From contig CAJOEN010000012.1 of NCBI GenBank assembly GCA_905233475.1, positions 113,926-177,925 of the forward strand: a stretch of DNA of 64,000 nucleotides, written 5' to 3'. The notes beneath the pieces are model-generated. The model did not search any database. It was not told where the DNA came from and saw only the letters and a program-made list of their open reading frames with translations. This stretch comes from an uncultured Bacteroidales bacterium (GTDB taxonomy: Bacteria > Bacteroidota > Bacteroidia > Bacteroidales > P3). A program made the translations under genes and the position numbers. Position 1 is the stretch's first letter. Every line of letters begins with the position of its first letter. Shown here in pieces: positions 51,849-60,438 of this stretch.

Positions 51849-53237
51849 TCAGCCTCTCATCGTATCTTCTATCTCCTTGACGGTTTTCGGTATGGGCTTG
51901 CCGAGCACACGGCAACCGTCGTTGGTAACGAGAATGTCGTCCTCTATGCGTATTCCGCCGAAATCCTTGTATTTCTCCAGCACGTCGAAATCTATAAACT
52001 GTGCGTTGGTGCCTTCGCGGTGCCATTTGTCGATAAGTTCGGGTATGAAATAGCATCCTGGTTCGTCGGTAATAACAAAACCGGGTTGCAGGCGGCGTCC
52101 GCAACGCAGACTGCCTAGGCCGAACTGTTTGCTGCGTTCGGTCTCATCGTCGTAACCTACGTTGATTTCGCCGTAGTTCTCCATGTCGTGAACGTCGAGA
52201 CCCATCATGTGTCCCAATCCGTGAGGCATCATAAGCGAGTGCGCGCCGTTGGCCACAATGTCGTCGAGATTGCCTTTGAGAATGCCCAAATCCTTGTAGC
52301 CTTGTGCCAAAATGCGGCTGGCGGCGGTGTGCACCTCCTGATAGGTGATACCCGGACGAGTAACGCGAATGGCTTCCAGATTAGCGGCTAACACTATTTC
52401 GTAAATGGTTTTCTGACGCTCGTCGAATTTACCGCCCACAGGCACAGTGCGTGTGATGTCGCTGCAGTAGTGCATGGGAGTCTCACAACCGGCGTCCATC
52501 ACAAGCATACGTCCCACTTTCAGTTCGTGGTTGTGGTTGTGGTTGTGTAGTGTCTGTCCGTTGATGGTCATAATGACGGGGAACGACACGGGGCCGCCGC
52601 CCATAAGTGCGGTACCTTCCATAAAGCCGGCAAGCTCGTACTCATAACGTCCCGGCATGGCCATTTTCATAGCGCCCACGTGCATATTATACGCTGTGGC
52701 AATGGCACGTTCTATTTCGGCTATCTCTTCATCGCTCTTGATGGAACGCTGTTTAACACAGGCTTTTATAAGTTCCAACGAAGCGTATCGGTTCACTCTG
52801 TCGGTTTTGATACCGAGCAGGTTGCCCATTTTTACGAGGTTGTCGGTGCGGTAGGGGGGGAGGTAGTGGATTTTGCGGCCTTGCGCAACAGCTTTGTTTA
52901 CAATGCTTTGCAAATCGGCAAGGGAGCCGCTTTTGGTTACGCCCACCGTTGAGGCAAGTTCGGCTACGCTGGGCAGGGCGCCAGTCCAGATAATGTCCTC
53001 GATGTCATAATCTTTGGCAAAAATCCAATCCTCGCCTGTCTCGCAGTCGAGCACACCGTACATATCCTCGCGCTGAAGCCCGAAGAAATACAGAAAAGTG
53101 CTGTCCTGACGGAAGAAATAAGTGTTGTCCTTGTAGTTGCAACTACTTTCGCTGTTGCCCTGAATAATGATAAGTCCGTTTTTAACGTCCTTGCGCAGCT
53201 GTTCTCTGCGTGCTATATAGGTTTCTTTTTTGAACAT
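51849..53237 (-). CDS. pepP: Xaa-Pro aminopeptidase (M24B family)
   Basis: This 462-residue metallopeptidase removes N-terminal residues preceding proline. It has an N-terminal creatinase-like domain and a pita-bread catalytic domain. The dinuclear metal ligands are Asp in LVMDAGCE, Asp in HYCSDITRTVPVGG, His in GLGHMMGLDVHD, Glu in ITDEPGCYFIPE and Glu in GGIRIEDDILVT. All five are present. It is cytoplasmic (no signal peptide). A TAACTTTG -7 box lies at 53264-53257, 20 nt before the ATG. Confidence 0.94.
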   Translation of the reverse strand: MFKKETYIARREQLRKDVKNGLIIIQGNSESSCNYKDNTYFFRQDSTFLYFFGLQREDMYGVLDCETGEDWIFAKDYDIEDIIWTGALPSVAELASTVGVTKSGSLADLQSIVNKAVAQGRKIHYLPPYRTDNLVKMGNLLGIKTDRVNRYASLELIKACVKQRSIKSDEEIAEIERAIATAYNMHVGAMKMAMPGRYEYELAGFMEGTALMGGGPVSFPVIMTINGQTLHNHNHNHELKVGRMLVMDAGCETPMHYCSDITRTVPVGGKFDERQKTIYEIVLAANLEAIRVTRPGITYQEVHTAASRILAQGYKDLGILKGNLDDIVANGAHSLMMPHGLGHMMGLDVHDMENYGEINVGYDDETERSKQFGLGSLRCGRRLQPGFVITDEPGCYFIPELIDKWHREGTNAQFIDFDVLEKYKDFGGIRIEDDILVTNDGCRVLGKPIPKTVKEIEDTMRG

Positions 53238-53293
53238 AATTGTATATATTTTTTTGCAAAGTTACGAAAAAAAAACGATATTGCAGTGCGTTT

Positions 53294-54874
53294 TCATTTG
53301 GTTTCCCAGTAATCGGCGTGCTGTATGTCCAGGGATTTCGGGTCGAAATGCGGCTCTACGCCCTGTTTTTTCTGCCGTTCGTAGTCTTTAAGTGTACGTA
53401 TGGCCTTGGACGAGAGCAACAGTATTGCCACAATATTTATCCACGCCATAGCCCCTACACCTATGTCGCCGATTGTCCACACTATGCCACTGCCTACCAA
53501 CGAACCTATAAACACCGCACCTGTCGTCCCAACTCGCAATATCCATATTACAATTTTTTCGCCGCGGTCGTCGCCAAAGGTCATGTCGGCTTTTTCCAGA
53601 GCCTCAAGCCTTTCGGGATGTTTTTTGTATATGCGCCTCCGCCAGCGGTTGAAGAGGTAAACGAGGTTGGTCTCGGCGTAATAGTAATAGGCCATTATGG
53701 TGGTGAAAGCGAAGAAAAACAATGCCACAGATATTATAATATCGCCGGTACGCTGTCCCAGCACCGTACCTAACGCTCCTGTGGTGTAGAAAACTCCCGG
53801 CTCGCCTTGTGGTGCCTCGGGGTTCTGTTGCAGATAAGTCACCACGGCTCCCGTGGGTGTTTGTTGCACATTGTCTATAATGTTGTACGTCTTGCAGGCA
53901 AGTATCATCACTGCTGTGGCAGTACATACGAGCAGGGTGTCGATATACACCGAGAAAGCCTGCACAAGTCCTTGTTTCACAGGATGGCTAACTTTGGCGG
54001 CGGCGGCCACTATGGGGCCTGTGCCCTGACCGGCCTCGTTGCTGTATATACCACGTTTCACGCCCCATGCTATGGTGCTACCAAGCAAAGCTCCCCCTAC
54101 CTCGTTTATGCCTACAGCTCCGCGAAGCATTTGCATAAACACATCGGGAACAACACTGTAATTAACAACCAGCACCACCAACGACAGCAGTATGTATATA
54201 ACCGCCATTACAGGCGCAACTATTTGAGCCACATTGGCTATGCGTTTCACCCCGCCTATTATCACAAGGGCTATAAGTGCGGCCACCACAAGTCCTATAA
54301 CCCACACCTCCACGCCAAAGGAGCGTGAGCAAGAGAGGGCTATTCCGTTGCACTGCACGGGAGGCAGAAATATGCCGCAGGCAAAAGCCGCAAGCACAGC
54401 AAACAAACAACCGAAAAACGGCGACCGAAGGCCGTTTTCAATATAATACGCCGGACCACCACGGAACTGCCCGTTGTGGTTTTCCTTGTATATCTGTGCG
54501 AGAGTGGCTTCGGCAAAAGCACTGCCCGCCCCAAAAAAGGCAATTATCCACATCCACACTATGGCTCCCGGACCGCCGAAACCAATTGCCGTAGCCACAC
54601 CCACTATATTGCCAGTACCCACACGCCCCGACAAAGCCATTGCAAAAGCCTGAAACGACGATATTCCCACAGCTTTTTTGTCCTTGCCAGCACTGCCAAA
54701 CAACAAACGAAACATCTCGCCAAAACGACGTATCTGTACAAAACGAGTGCGCAACGAAAAATATAGACCTGCAAACAGGCATAAGCAAACAAGGGCAGGG
54801 CTCCACACCCAGCTGTAAACTAATTCTATAACATGGGCAAGATTTTCGCCCGATGATACCAAAAAATCTTCCAT
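53294..54874 (-). CDS. Alanine/glycine:cation symporter (AGCS) family protein
   Basis: The frame extends to 54925, but the promoter lies inside that extension, so Met at 54874 (MEDFLVSSGENLAHV) is the start, giving 526 residues. About ten membrane helices carry the AGCS signatures: GRVGTGNIVGVATAIGFGGPGAIVWMW, GGPAYYIENGL, and SNEAGQGTGPIVAAAAKVSHP. It imports alanine or glycine with Na+. The final about 60 residues are hydrophilic. It is monocistronic with a strong promoter at 54895-54926. Confidence 0.93.
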   Translation of the reverse strand: MEDFLVSSGENLAHVIELVYSWVWSPALVCLCLFAGLYFSLRTRFVQIRRFGEMFRLLFGSAGKDKKAVGISSFQAFAMALSGRVGTGNIVGVATAIGFGGPGAIVWMWIIAFFGAGSAFAEATLAQIYKENHNGQFRGGPAYYIENGLRSPFFGCLFAVLAAFACGIFLPPVQCNGIALSCSRSFGVEVWVIGLVVAALIALVIIGGVKRIANVAQIVAPVMAVIYILLSLVVLVVNYSVVPDVFMQMLRGAVGINEVGGALLGSTIAWGVKRGIYSNEAGQGTGPIVAAAAKVSHPVKQGLVQAFSVYIDTLLVCTATAVMILACKTYNIIDNVQQTPTGAVVTYLQQNPEAPQGEPGVFYTTGALGTVLGQRTGDIIISVALFFFAFTTIMAYYYYAETNLVYLFNRWRRRIYKKHPERLEALEKADMTFGDDRGEKIVIWILRVGTTGAVFIGSLVGSGIVWTIGDIGVGAMAWINIVAILLLSSKAIRTLKDYERQKKQGVEPHFDPKSLDIQHADYWETK

Positions 54875-54894
54875 ACTATAATAATTTCCGTGTG

Positions 54895-54926
54895 CAAAGT
54901 TACTGATTTTTTCTGAATTTTGCAAA
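54895..54926 (-). promoter_or_regulatory. Promoter of the AGCS symporter
   Basis: TTTG (54926-54923), a 20-nt spacer and TAACTTTG (54902-54895) on the minus strand fit the consensus; the ATG follows 20 nt later. Confidence 0.78.
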
Positions 54927-55305
54927 AGGCTTGGGCCGAGTTGGAATTTCGTTCGGAATTAGGAAATCGGAACTCGTAATTGGGCGGGAGCCGGTTGGTA
55001 ATCCTCCTGACATCCTTAAAATAAGCAACTTGGCTGCCAGCATGCCAGCTTATTCCTAACGCAAACCAACAGCACCAGACAAAATGTGCTGTCAAAACGG
55101 AAGAAAAATTCGTTCAACAACATGAAACGTAACAAGAATAAGAGAAGAACGGCCTTGTTTCAAATCGACTAAAAGTCGTAGGAAGCACCGATTATCTGTT
55201 CTCTCTATTTGATTTTTTATGCGTTTGCCATGAATGGAACGAAGAAAAATTTTTTCATAAGACAAAAAAAATGTATCTTTGCAGTTTCAAAAATCTTAAG
55301 AAATC
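54927..55305. other. Intergenic region upstream of the M6 protease
   Basis: No gene is seen. A 7-bp hairpin (ACAGCAC with GTGCTGT, 55069-55092) and the protease promoter -7 box TATCTTTG (55274-55281) are visible. No -33 TTTG is at the right distance. Confidence 0.5.
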
Positions 55306-58300
55306 ATGAAGAGAATGTTTTTTATGGCAGTGCTTGTGATGCTGCTTTTTAGTGGAGAAGTGTTTGCGGTAAGTGCTTACCCCCACAAAATCAAATATCC
55401 GCAACCCGACGGCAAAACCGTTGTAACGCTTACAATGAAAGGCGACGAAAAAGTAAACTGGGCTGAGACCGAAGACGGATACACCTTGGTTTACAACAGA
55501 AACGGTTATTTTGTTTACGCCACCCTCGACCAAACGGGCGATATGGTGCCTTCCGCTTTTGTGGCCACCGAAATCGCCGAACGCAACAGTCAGGTTCGCG
55601 CTTTTTTGGAAAATACCCCCAAACGCCTGCGCTATAGCCGGTCGCAGATTGATTACATGCTCTCGCTTTGGGAAATACGCGACAGCAAGGCAAAATCGCT
55701 TGATAAAAGCAACACCACCGGCACGGTGCGTATACTTGTAATAATGATGCAATATCCTAATCGTCAATTTGTCAAGACTCGCCAACAGATAGACAATATG
55801 TTCAATCAGGTGAACTACTCCGCCGAAAACGCCATTGGCAGTGTGCATGATTACTATAACGAAGTATCTTACGGCAAACTTAATTTGGTTGCCGACGTGG
55901 TGGGGCCTTACACCTGCGACCACAATTCGCGCTATTACGGCCGTAGTGGTCAGGGTACAGCATCGCAGGGTAGCGAATTTGCCACCGAAGCCTTGCGCAA
56001 GGCCGTCAGCGGTGGTGCCGATTTCCGCCGCTACGACAGCGATAACAACGGCGAAGTGGACTGTGTGCATATAATATTTGCAGGTTACGGTCGTGAATCT
56101 GGCGGCGGCGACAGCGTGATATGGTCGCACAAATGGTCTGCTTCCGAACGAGTTGTGAACAACAACAAATACGCACAGACTTACTCTTGCTCGCCTGAAC
56201 TGCAGGGACACTCCGGTTCGGTGATTTCGCACATAGGCGTTGCCTGCCACGAGATTGGGCACGTACTCGGTGCTCCCGACTTCTATGACGTGGATTATGA
56301 GTCCAACGGAGAATATCCGGGAATGGGTAGCTGGGATATTATGGCCAGCGGTAGTTGGGGTGGCACACCCGGACAGTCGGGCAACTCTCCGGCTCACCAC
56401 AACCTATACACCAAAGCCTATATTTACCGTTGGGTGAACGTTACCACACTTTCGGGCTACGACACCGTTACCCTGCGTCCAATGAGCTGCGACTCCAATT
56501 CGTTTTATCGTATAAACACCCCTACAAATGGGGAGTATTACCTTATCGACAATCGTCAGAAATTAGGTTTCGATACCAGTTGCCCGGGACACGGTCTTAT
56601 GATATACCATGTGCATAGTGCCATTGCATCGTCCTATAATGCTGGTGTAAACTACACCCACCCACAGAAACTGTATCCCGTTTGTGCTACGGCACCGTCC
56701 GACATACCATTCGACTCTGCCTCTTACGGCAATATAAACAGTACCGAGTGTCCTTTCCCGGGTTCCGGCAACCGTACAGCATTCACCGATTTCACCACAC
56801 CAAAAGCATTATCGTGGGCAGGTCAGGGTTGCAACATGCCAATACGGCAGATTACCGAGAACAACTCCAACCACACAGTTAGTTTTATATATGGCACTTT
56901 TGTAAACATTACCTGTCCCACTCCGACCGACGTGCGAGTGAATGAGCTTACCGACAACTATGCCGATATAAGCTGGACAAACAGAAGTAGTGCCACAGAG
57001 TGGGAAATAGCTTACGGCCCTGTCGGTTTCGACCCAGCCATAAGCAATGGAAGACGTATCATCAGGAATATATCAACTACATCGCAACGTATAAGCGACC
57101 TAAGCAACAACGACACCCTTTATGACTTTTATGTACGTGCGGTATGCGGCAACGGCGACACAAGTTCGTGGAGTTCCTCGTACGCAACTTCTCTAATGAA
57201 AATGCCTCTGTCTGGCACGGACTCCATAACAGCCTGTGGAATACATATATACGATAACGGCGGTCCCACAACAAACTATTACGACAACACCACATCTACA
57301 CTTGTGGTAAAGGCCGCAAGCGCAAAGTCGAAAGTCTGCATAAGCGGTGTTTTACACCGTGAGGACTACGATGAGCTACGCATATACGACGGCAAAGATA
57401 CCAATGGCACACTGCTACATAGGATATACACCGCTTCGCCGAGAGGCACCCTTGTTTATGACACAATTAGGGACACCTCCATAAGCGGCGCACTTACAAT
57501 AGTAATGTTTGCCGACTTGTATTCCTCTTCCGACGGATTTGATTTTCTTGTATCCTGTATCGACACCGCTGGTTGCGACGCACAACCGTTGCCTTACAGC
57601 GAAAATTTTGCAAACTACACTTCCTCCGCAGCCACAACCTCGGGCGGAGACATTCCTTTCTGCTGGACAACCTATTCGTCCACAACCTCTACAGGGGCTA
57701 CTGGAGCAGGTATGCAACCTCACGTATGTAGCACGTCCGATTACTCGCCATACGCTTCGCAAAGCAACAAATATTTGGTAATGGCTGTAAGATTCACTAA
57801 CAATTCAGGCCGCACTTACGCCATTCTTCCGGGCTTCGAAGACACCCTCACAAAAAGCAAGGTTTCATTCAAAGTTAGGATGGGTGGAAACGGACTTTCG
57901 GCAAGCACTGAAATATTACAATTAGGATACGTGGCAAACTACACAGGCAATAAAGCCACCGACACTGTTTTCACTCCGCTTACCACCATCTCCAATGTGA
58001 CATCTGGCAATGTGGCGGCAAACTATAACGAAATAGCCCTCAACAACTACAACATACCGGATACCGCACGTCTTGCCTTCCGATGGATGACCACACGTTC
58101 TTCGGGGATGATATCCTATTACTATTGTGGTATTGATGATGTGAATGTAAGTTCCTGCGAAGGTTCGTCGCAAATTTATGTGCACTCGTGCGACACTGCC
58201 TACACTTGGACGTTGAACAACGTTACATACCGCACCGACACCGTAGCCCTTGCACGCATAACCGGCGGTTCTGCAACTGGTTGCGATAGCTTGGTATATC

Positions 58301-59259
58301 TTAACCTGAAATTCAGACAGCCTACCGTTGGAATCCACAGAGTAAGAGCTTGCCGCAGCTACACATGGATAGACAGCGTAACATACACTGCCAGCACCGA
58401 CAGCCCGATATACCACCTTACCAACATTATGGGTTGCGACAGCATAGTGCATCTGAACCTCACCATACAAAATGATACCAACGTTATCGACAGCGTTGTT
58501 GCCTGCGGCCCGTACACATGGATTGACAGCGTTACCTACAGAACCTCGACAACAGCACCTACCTACACCTACACCACCTCCACCGGCTGCGACAGCATTA
58601 TACATCTGCACCTGACCATAGCTCCTGCCACCTACGGCATAGATAGCGTTGTGGCCTGCGACACTTTCACATGGATTAACGGCTACACTTACCGCATGTC
58701 CACCAGCCTGCCACAATATACTTTGGTAAACGCTATGGGTTGCGATAGTATAGTTACCCTGCATCTATCCATAAAACACAAGCCCACAGCCTTGAGGCTT
58801 TCGGCAGACCGCACCTCCATAGACCAAGGCGAGAGCGTTACCCTCACGGCTTCGGGAGCTGTAAACTACCTATGGTCAACAGGAAGCACTAACAACCCAA
58901 TAGTGGAATTCCCCACAACCACCACCGAATACTACGTGATAGGTATCAACGCCAACTCACCGGCTTGTAAGGACACCGCCTCTGTCATCATAACTGTGAA
59001 TAGCGGCATAAATGATGCCGACGGTTTCAACATCACGGTTTACCCGAATCCAGCCCAACAATTCATAACCGTAGAAGGCGACAACCTTAAAGACTTGGTC
59101 ATATACAATATGCTGGGACAAAAGGTGTTGCAAACTGCCGCGCAAGACGGCAAAAACGACATTCCGCTCGATGGCTTTGCCGAAGGAATATACACACTTC
59201 AGGTTATAAATTCGGATGGCGACAGGGCTGTGCGAAATTTTGTGATACGCAAAAAATAA
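55306..59259 (+). CDS. Secreted M6-type metalloprotease with T9SS sorting domain
   Basis: This 1317-residue protein has a signal peptide (1-21) and an M6/immune-inhibitor-A-like catalytic domain. The zinc site is H315-E-x-x-H319 (VACHEIGHVLGAPD) and MGSWDIMASG provides the Met-turn. A fibronectin type III domain (about 545-640), a CUB-like domain and a jelly-roll-type domain (about 760-960) follow. Next come four copies of a 45-residue module (CRSYTWIDSVTYTAS to GCDSIVHLNLTI), an Ig-like segment and a T9SS type A domain (VYPNPAQQFITVEG to GIYTLQVINSDG). It should be secreted or surface-anchored and degrade host or environmental proteins. It is monocistronic, followed by a strong terminator. 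Confidence 0.92.
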   Translation: MKRMFFMAVLVMLLFSGEVFAVSAYPHKIKYPQPDGKTVVTLTMKGDEKVNWAETEDGYTLVYNRNGYFVYATLDQTGDMVPSAFVATEIAERNSQVRAFLENTPKRLRYSRSQIDYMLSLWEIRDSKAKSLDKSNTTGTVRILVIMMQYPNRQFVKTRQQIDNMFNQVNYSAENAIGSVHDYYNEVSYGKLNLVADVVGPYTCDHNSRYYGRSGQGTASQGSEFATEALRKAVSGGADFRRYDSDNNGEVDCVHIIFAGYGRESGGGDSVIWSHKWSASERVVNNNKYAQTYSCSPELQGHSGSVISHIGVACHEIGHVLGAPDFYDVDYESNGEYPGMGSWDIMASGSWGGTPGQSGNSPAHHNLYTKAYIYRWVNVTTLSGYDTVTLRPMSCDSNSFYRINTPTNGEYYLIDNRQKLGFDTSCPGHGLMIYHVHSAIASSYNAGVNYTHPQKLYPVCATAPSDIPFDSASYGNINSTECPFPGSGNRTAFTDFTTPKALSWAGQGCNMPIRQITENNSNHTVSFIYGTFVNITCPTPTDVRVNELTDNYADISWTNRSSATEWEIAYGPVGFDPAISNGRRIIRNISTTSQRISDLSNNDTLYDFYVRAVCGNGDTSSWSSSYATSLMKMPLSGTDSITACGIHIYDNGGPTTNYYDNTTSTLVVKAASAKSKVCISGVLHREDYDELRIYDGKDTNGTLLHRIYTASPRGTLVYDTIRDTSISGALTIVMFADLYSSSDGFDFLVSCIDTAGCDAQPLPYSENFANYTSSAATTSGGDIPFCWTTYSSTTSTGATGAGMQPHVCSTSDYSPYASQSNKYLVMAVRFTNNSGRTYAILPGFEDTLTKSKVSFKVRMGGNGLSASTEILQLGYVANYTGNKATDTVFTPLTTISNVTSGNVAANYNEIALNNYNIPDTARLAFRWMTTRSSGMISYYYCGIDDVNVSSCEGSSQIYVHSCDTAYTWTLNNVTYRTDTVALARITGGSATGCDSLVYLNLKFRQPTVGIHRVRACRSYTWIDSVTYTASTDSPIYHLTNIMGCDSIVHLNLTIQNDTNVIDSVVACGPYTWIDSVTYRTSTTAPTYTYTTSTGCDSIIHLHLTIAPATYGIDSVVACDTFTWINGYTYRMSTSLPQYTLVNAMGCDSIVTLHLSIKHKPTALRLSADRTSIDQGESVTLTASGAVNYLWSTGSTNNPIVEFPTTTTEYYVIGINANSPACKDTASVIITVNSGINDADGFNITVYPNPAQQFITVEGDNLKDLVIYNMLGQKVLQTAAQDGKNDIPLDGFAEGIYTLQVINSDGDRAVRNFVIRKK

Positions 59260-59283
59260 AATCCTTAAGTATTTTGTTGTATT

Positions 59284-59318
59284 ACGAGGTTATGGATTCC
59301 ATAGCCTCGTTTCTTTTT
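59284..59318 (+). terminator. Terminator of the M6 protease gene
   Basis: ACGAGGTTATGG and CCATAGCCTCGT form a 12-bp stem (one G-T pair) with an ATT loop, followed by TTCTTTTT. Confidence 0.88.
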
Positions 59319-59376
59319 ATAAAAAGAAATATTTCCATTTAGCACTTTTTAAGTGCCAAAATCGATATTTTTCTTG

Positions 59377-59384
59377 TAACTTTG
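59377..59384 (+). promoter_or_regulatory. -7 box of the lytic transglycosylase-uvrA unit
   Basis: TAACTTTG matches TAnnTTTG, 69 nt before the start codon. A GCACTT-TTT-AAGTGC hairpin lies just upstream (59342-59356), where the -33 box would be expected. Confidence 0.5.
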
Positions 59385-59452
59385 CATAAATGCGATATTG
59401 CCCCGTTGATGTTGCAAGTTTTTCGTTGTCATAAACTTATATCATAAAACAC

Positions 59453-60436
59453 ATGAAAAAACTAAGTATCTTGGCCATAATACTATCAATTGCCGCACTT
59501 TCGTTGCAGTTTTTTGTATTTGCAACTTCCTCTACAACAAGCGGGAAAGCCACCGAAACACATACCTCCGTAAAGGAAACGGTTTCGCACTTCGCTCCCG
59601 AAGTTCCCGACACACTCTCTTTTGCAGGAGAAAAAGTTCCTTTGGATGATTTTTATGTGCGAGAAGCCTTCGACCGCGAGCTTGTTATAAACACCTGCCG
59701 ACACTCATCCACTATACTCGTGATGAAACGTGCCTACCGCTATTTCCCTGTAATAGAGCCAATTCTGAAAAAGAACGGTATTCCCTTGGATTTCAAATAC
59801 CTGTGTGTCATCGAGAGCGACCTTATGAACCTGACATCGCCGGCCAAAGCGCAGGGATACTGGCAATTCATCAAATCTACGGGTATCAATTACGGTTTGG
59901 AAATCAACGATGATATAGACATGCGCAACTCGCTTGAGGAGTCCACCAAAGCGGCCTGCAAGTTCCTCAAAGACCTTAAACGGCAACTCGGTAGCTGGAC
60001 ATCGGCGGCGGCGGCATACAACTGCGGAGAGGCAGGCTTGCGAAAACGCTTCAACGAACAGGGAGTAAAATTGTACTACAACACCCAGCTAAACAGCGAA
60101 ACCTCTCGTTACGTCTATCGCATACTCGCAATGAAAACTATAATGCAGAACCCACAAAAATACGGCTACCGCTTGCGCAATTGCGACATGTATCCGCAAA
60201 TCAACTGCAAAAATGTGGAACTTAGCGGCCAAAACGTGGATTTGACAGAATTTGCAAAAAAACACAAAACCAACCTCAAGGTACTGCGAACCCTCAATCC
60301 GTGGCTTATAAGCAACAAACTCGCCAACAAGGCCAACAAAACATACATAGTAAAAATACCCGGCAACGACGGCACCAGTTGGAGCAAAATGTGCAAGCCC
60401 GAAGACAAGAAGACCCAATACATAACCAATCTTTGA
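59453..60436 (+). CDS. Lytic transglycosylase (MltD/SLT-like)
   Basis: This 327-residue exported protein has a signal segment (1-23) and a goose-lysozyme-like SLT domain. The catalytic Glu lies in [15 protein letters not shown], followed by [19 protein letters not shown], the [16 protein letters not shown] block, and [11 protein letters not shown]. It cleaves peptidoglycan glycan strands to anhydro-sugars. The C-terminal part (about 265-315) resembles a divergent LysM-like region ([25 protein letters not shown]). uvrA starts 2 nt after its stop. Confidence 0.9.
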   Translation: MKKLSILAIILSIAALSLQFFVFATSSTTSGKATETHTSVKETVSHFAPEVPDTLSFAGEKVPLDDFYVREAFDRELVINTCRHSSTILVMKRAYRYFPVIEPILKKNGIPLDFKYLCVIESDLMNLTSPAKAQGYWQFIKSTGINYGLEINDDIDMRNSLEESTKAACKFLKDLKRQLGSWTSAAAAYNCGEAGLRKRFNEQGVKLYYNTQLNSETSRYVYRILAMKTIMQNPQKYGYRLRNCDMYPQINCKNVELSGQNVDLTEFAKKHKTNLKVLRTLNPWLISNKLANKANKTYIVKIPGNDGTSWSKMCKPEDKKTQYITNL

Positions 60437-60438
60437 GC

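Noticed and set aside
55255..56400. 381-codon minus-strand open frame
   Set aside because: It is antisense to the M6 protease catalytic domain, whose zinc motif is on the plus strand.
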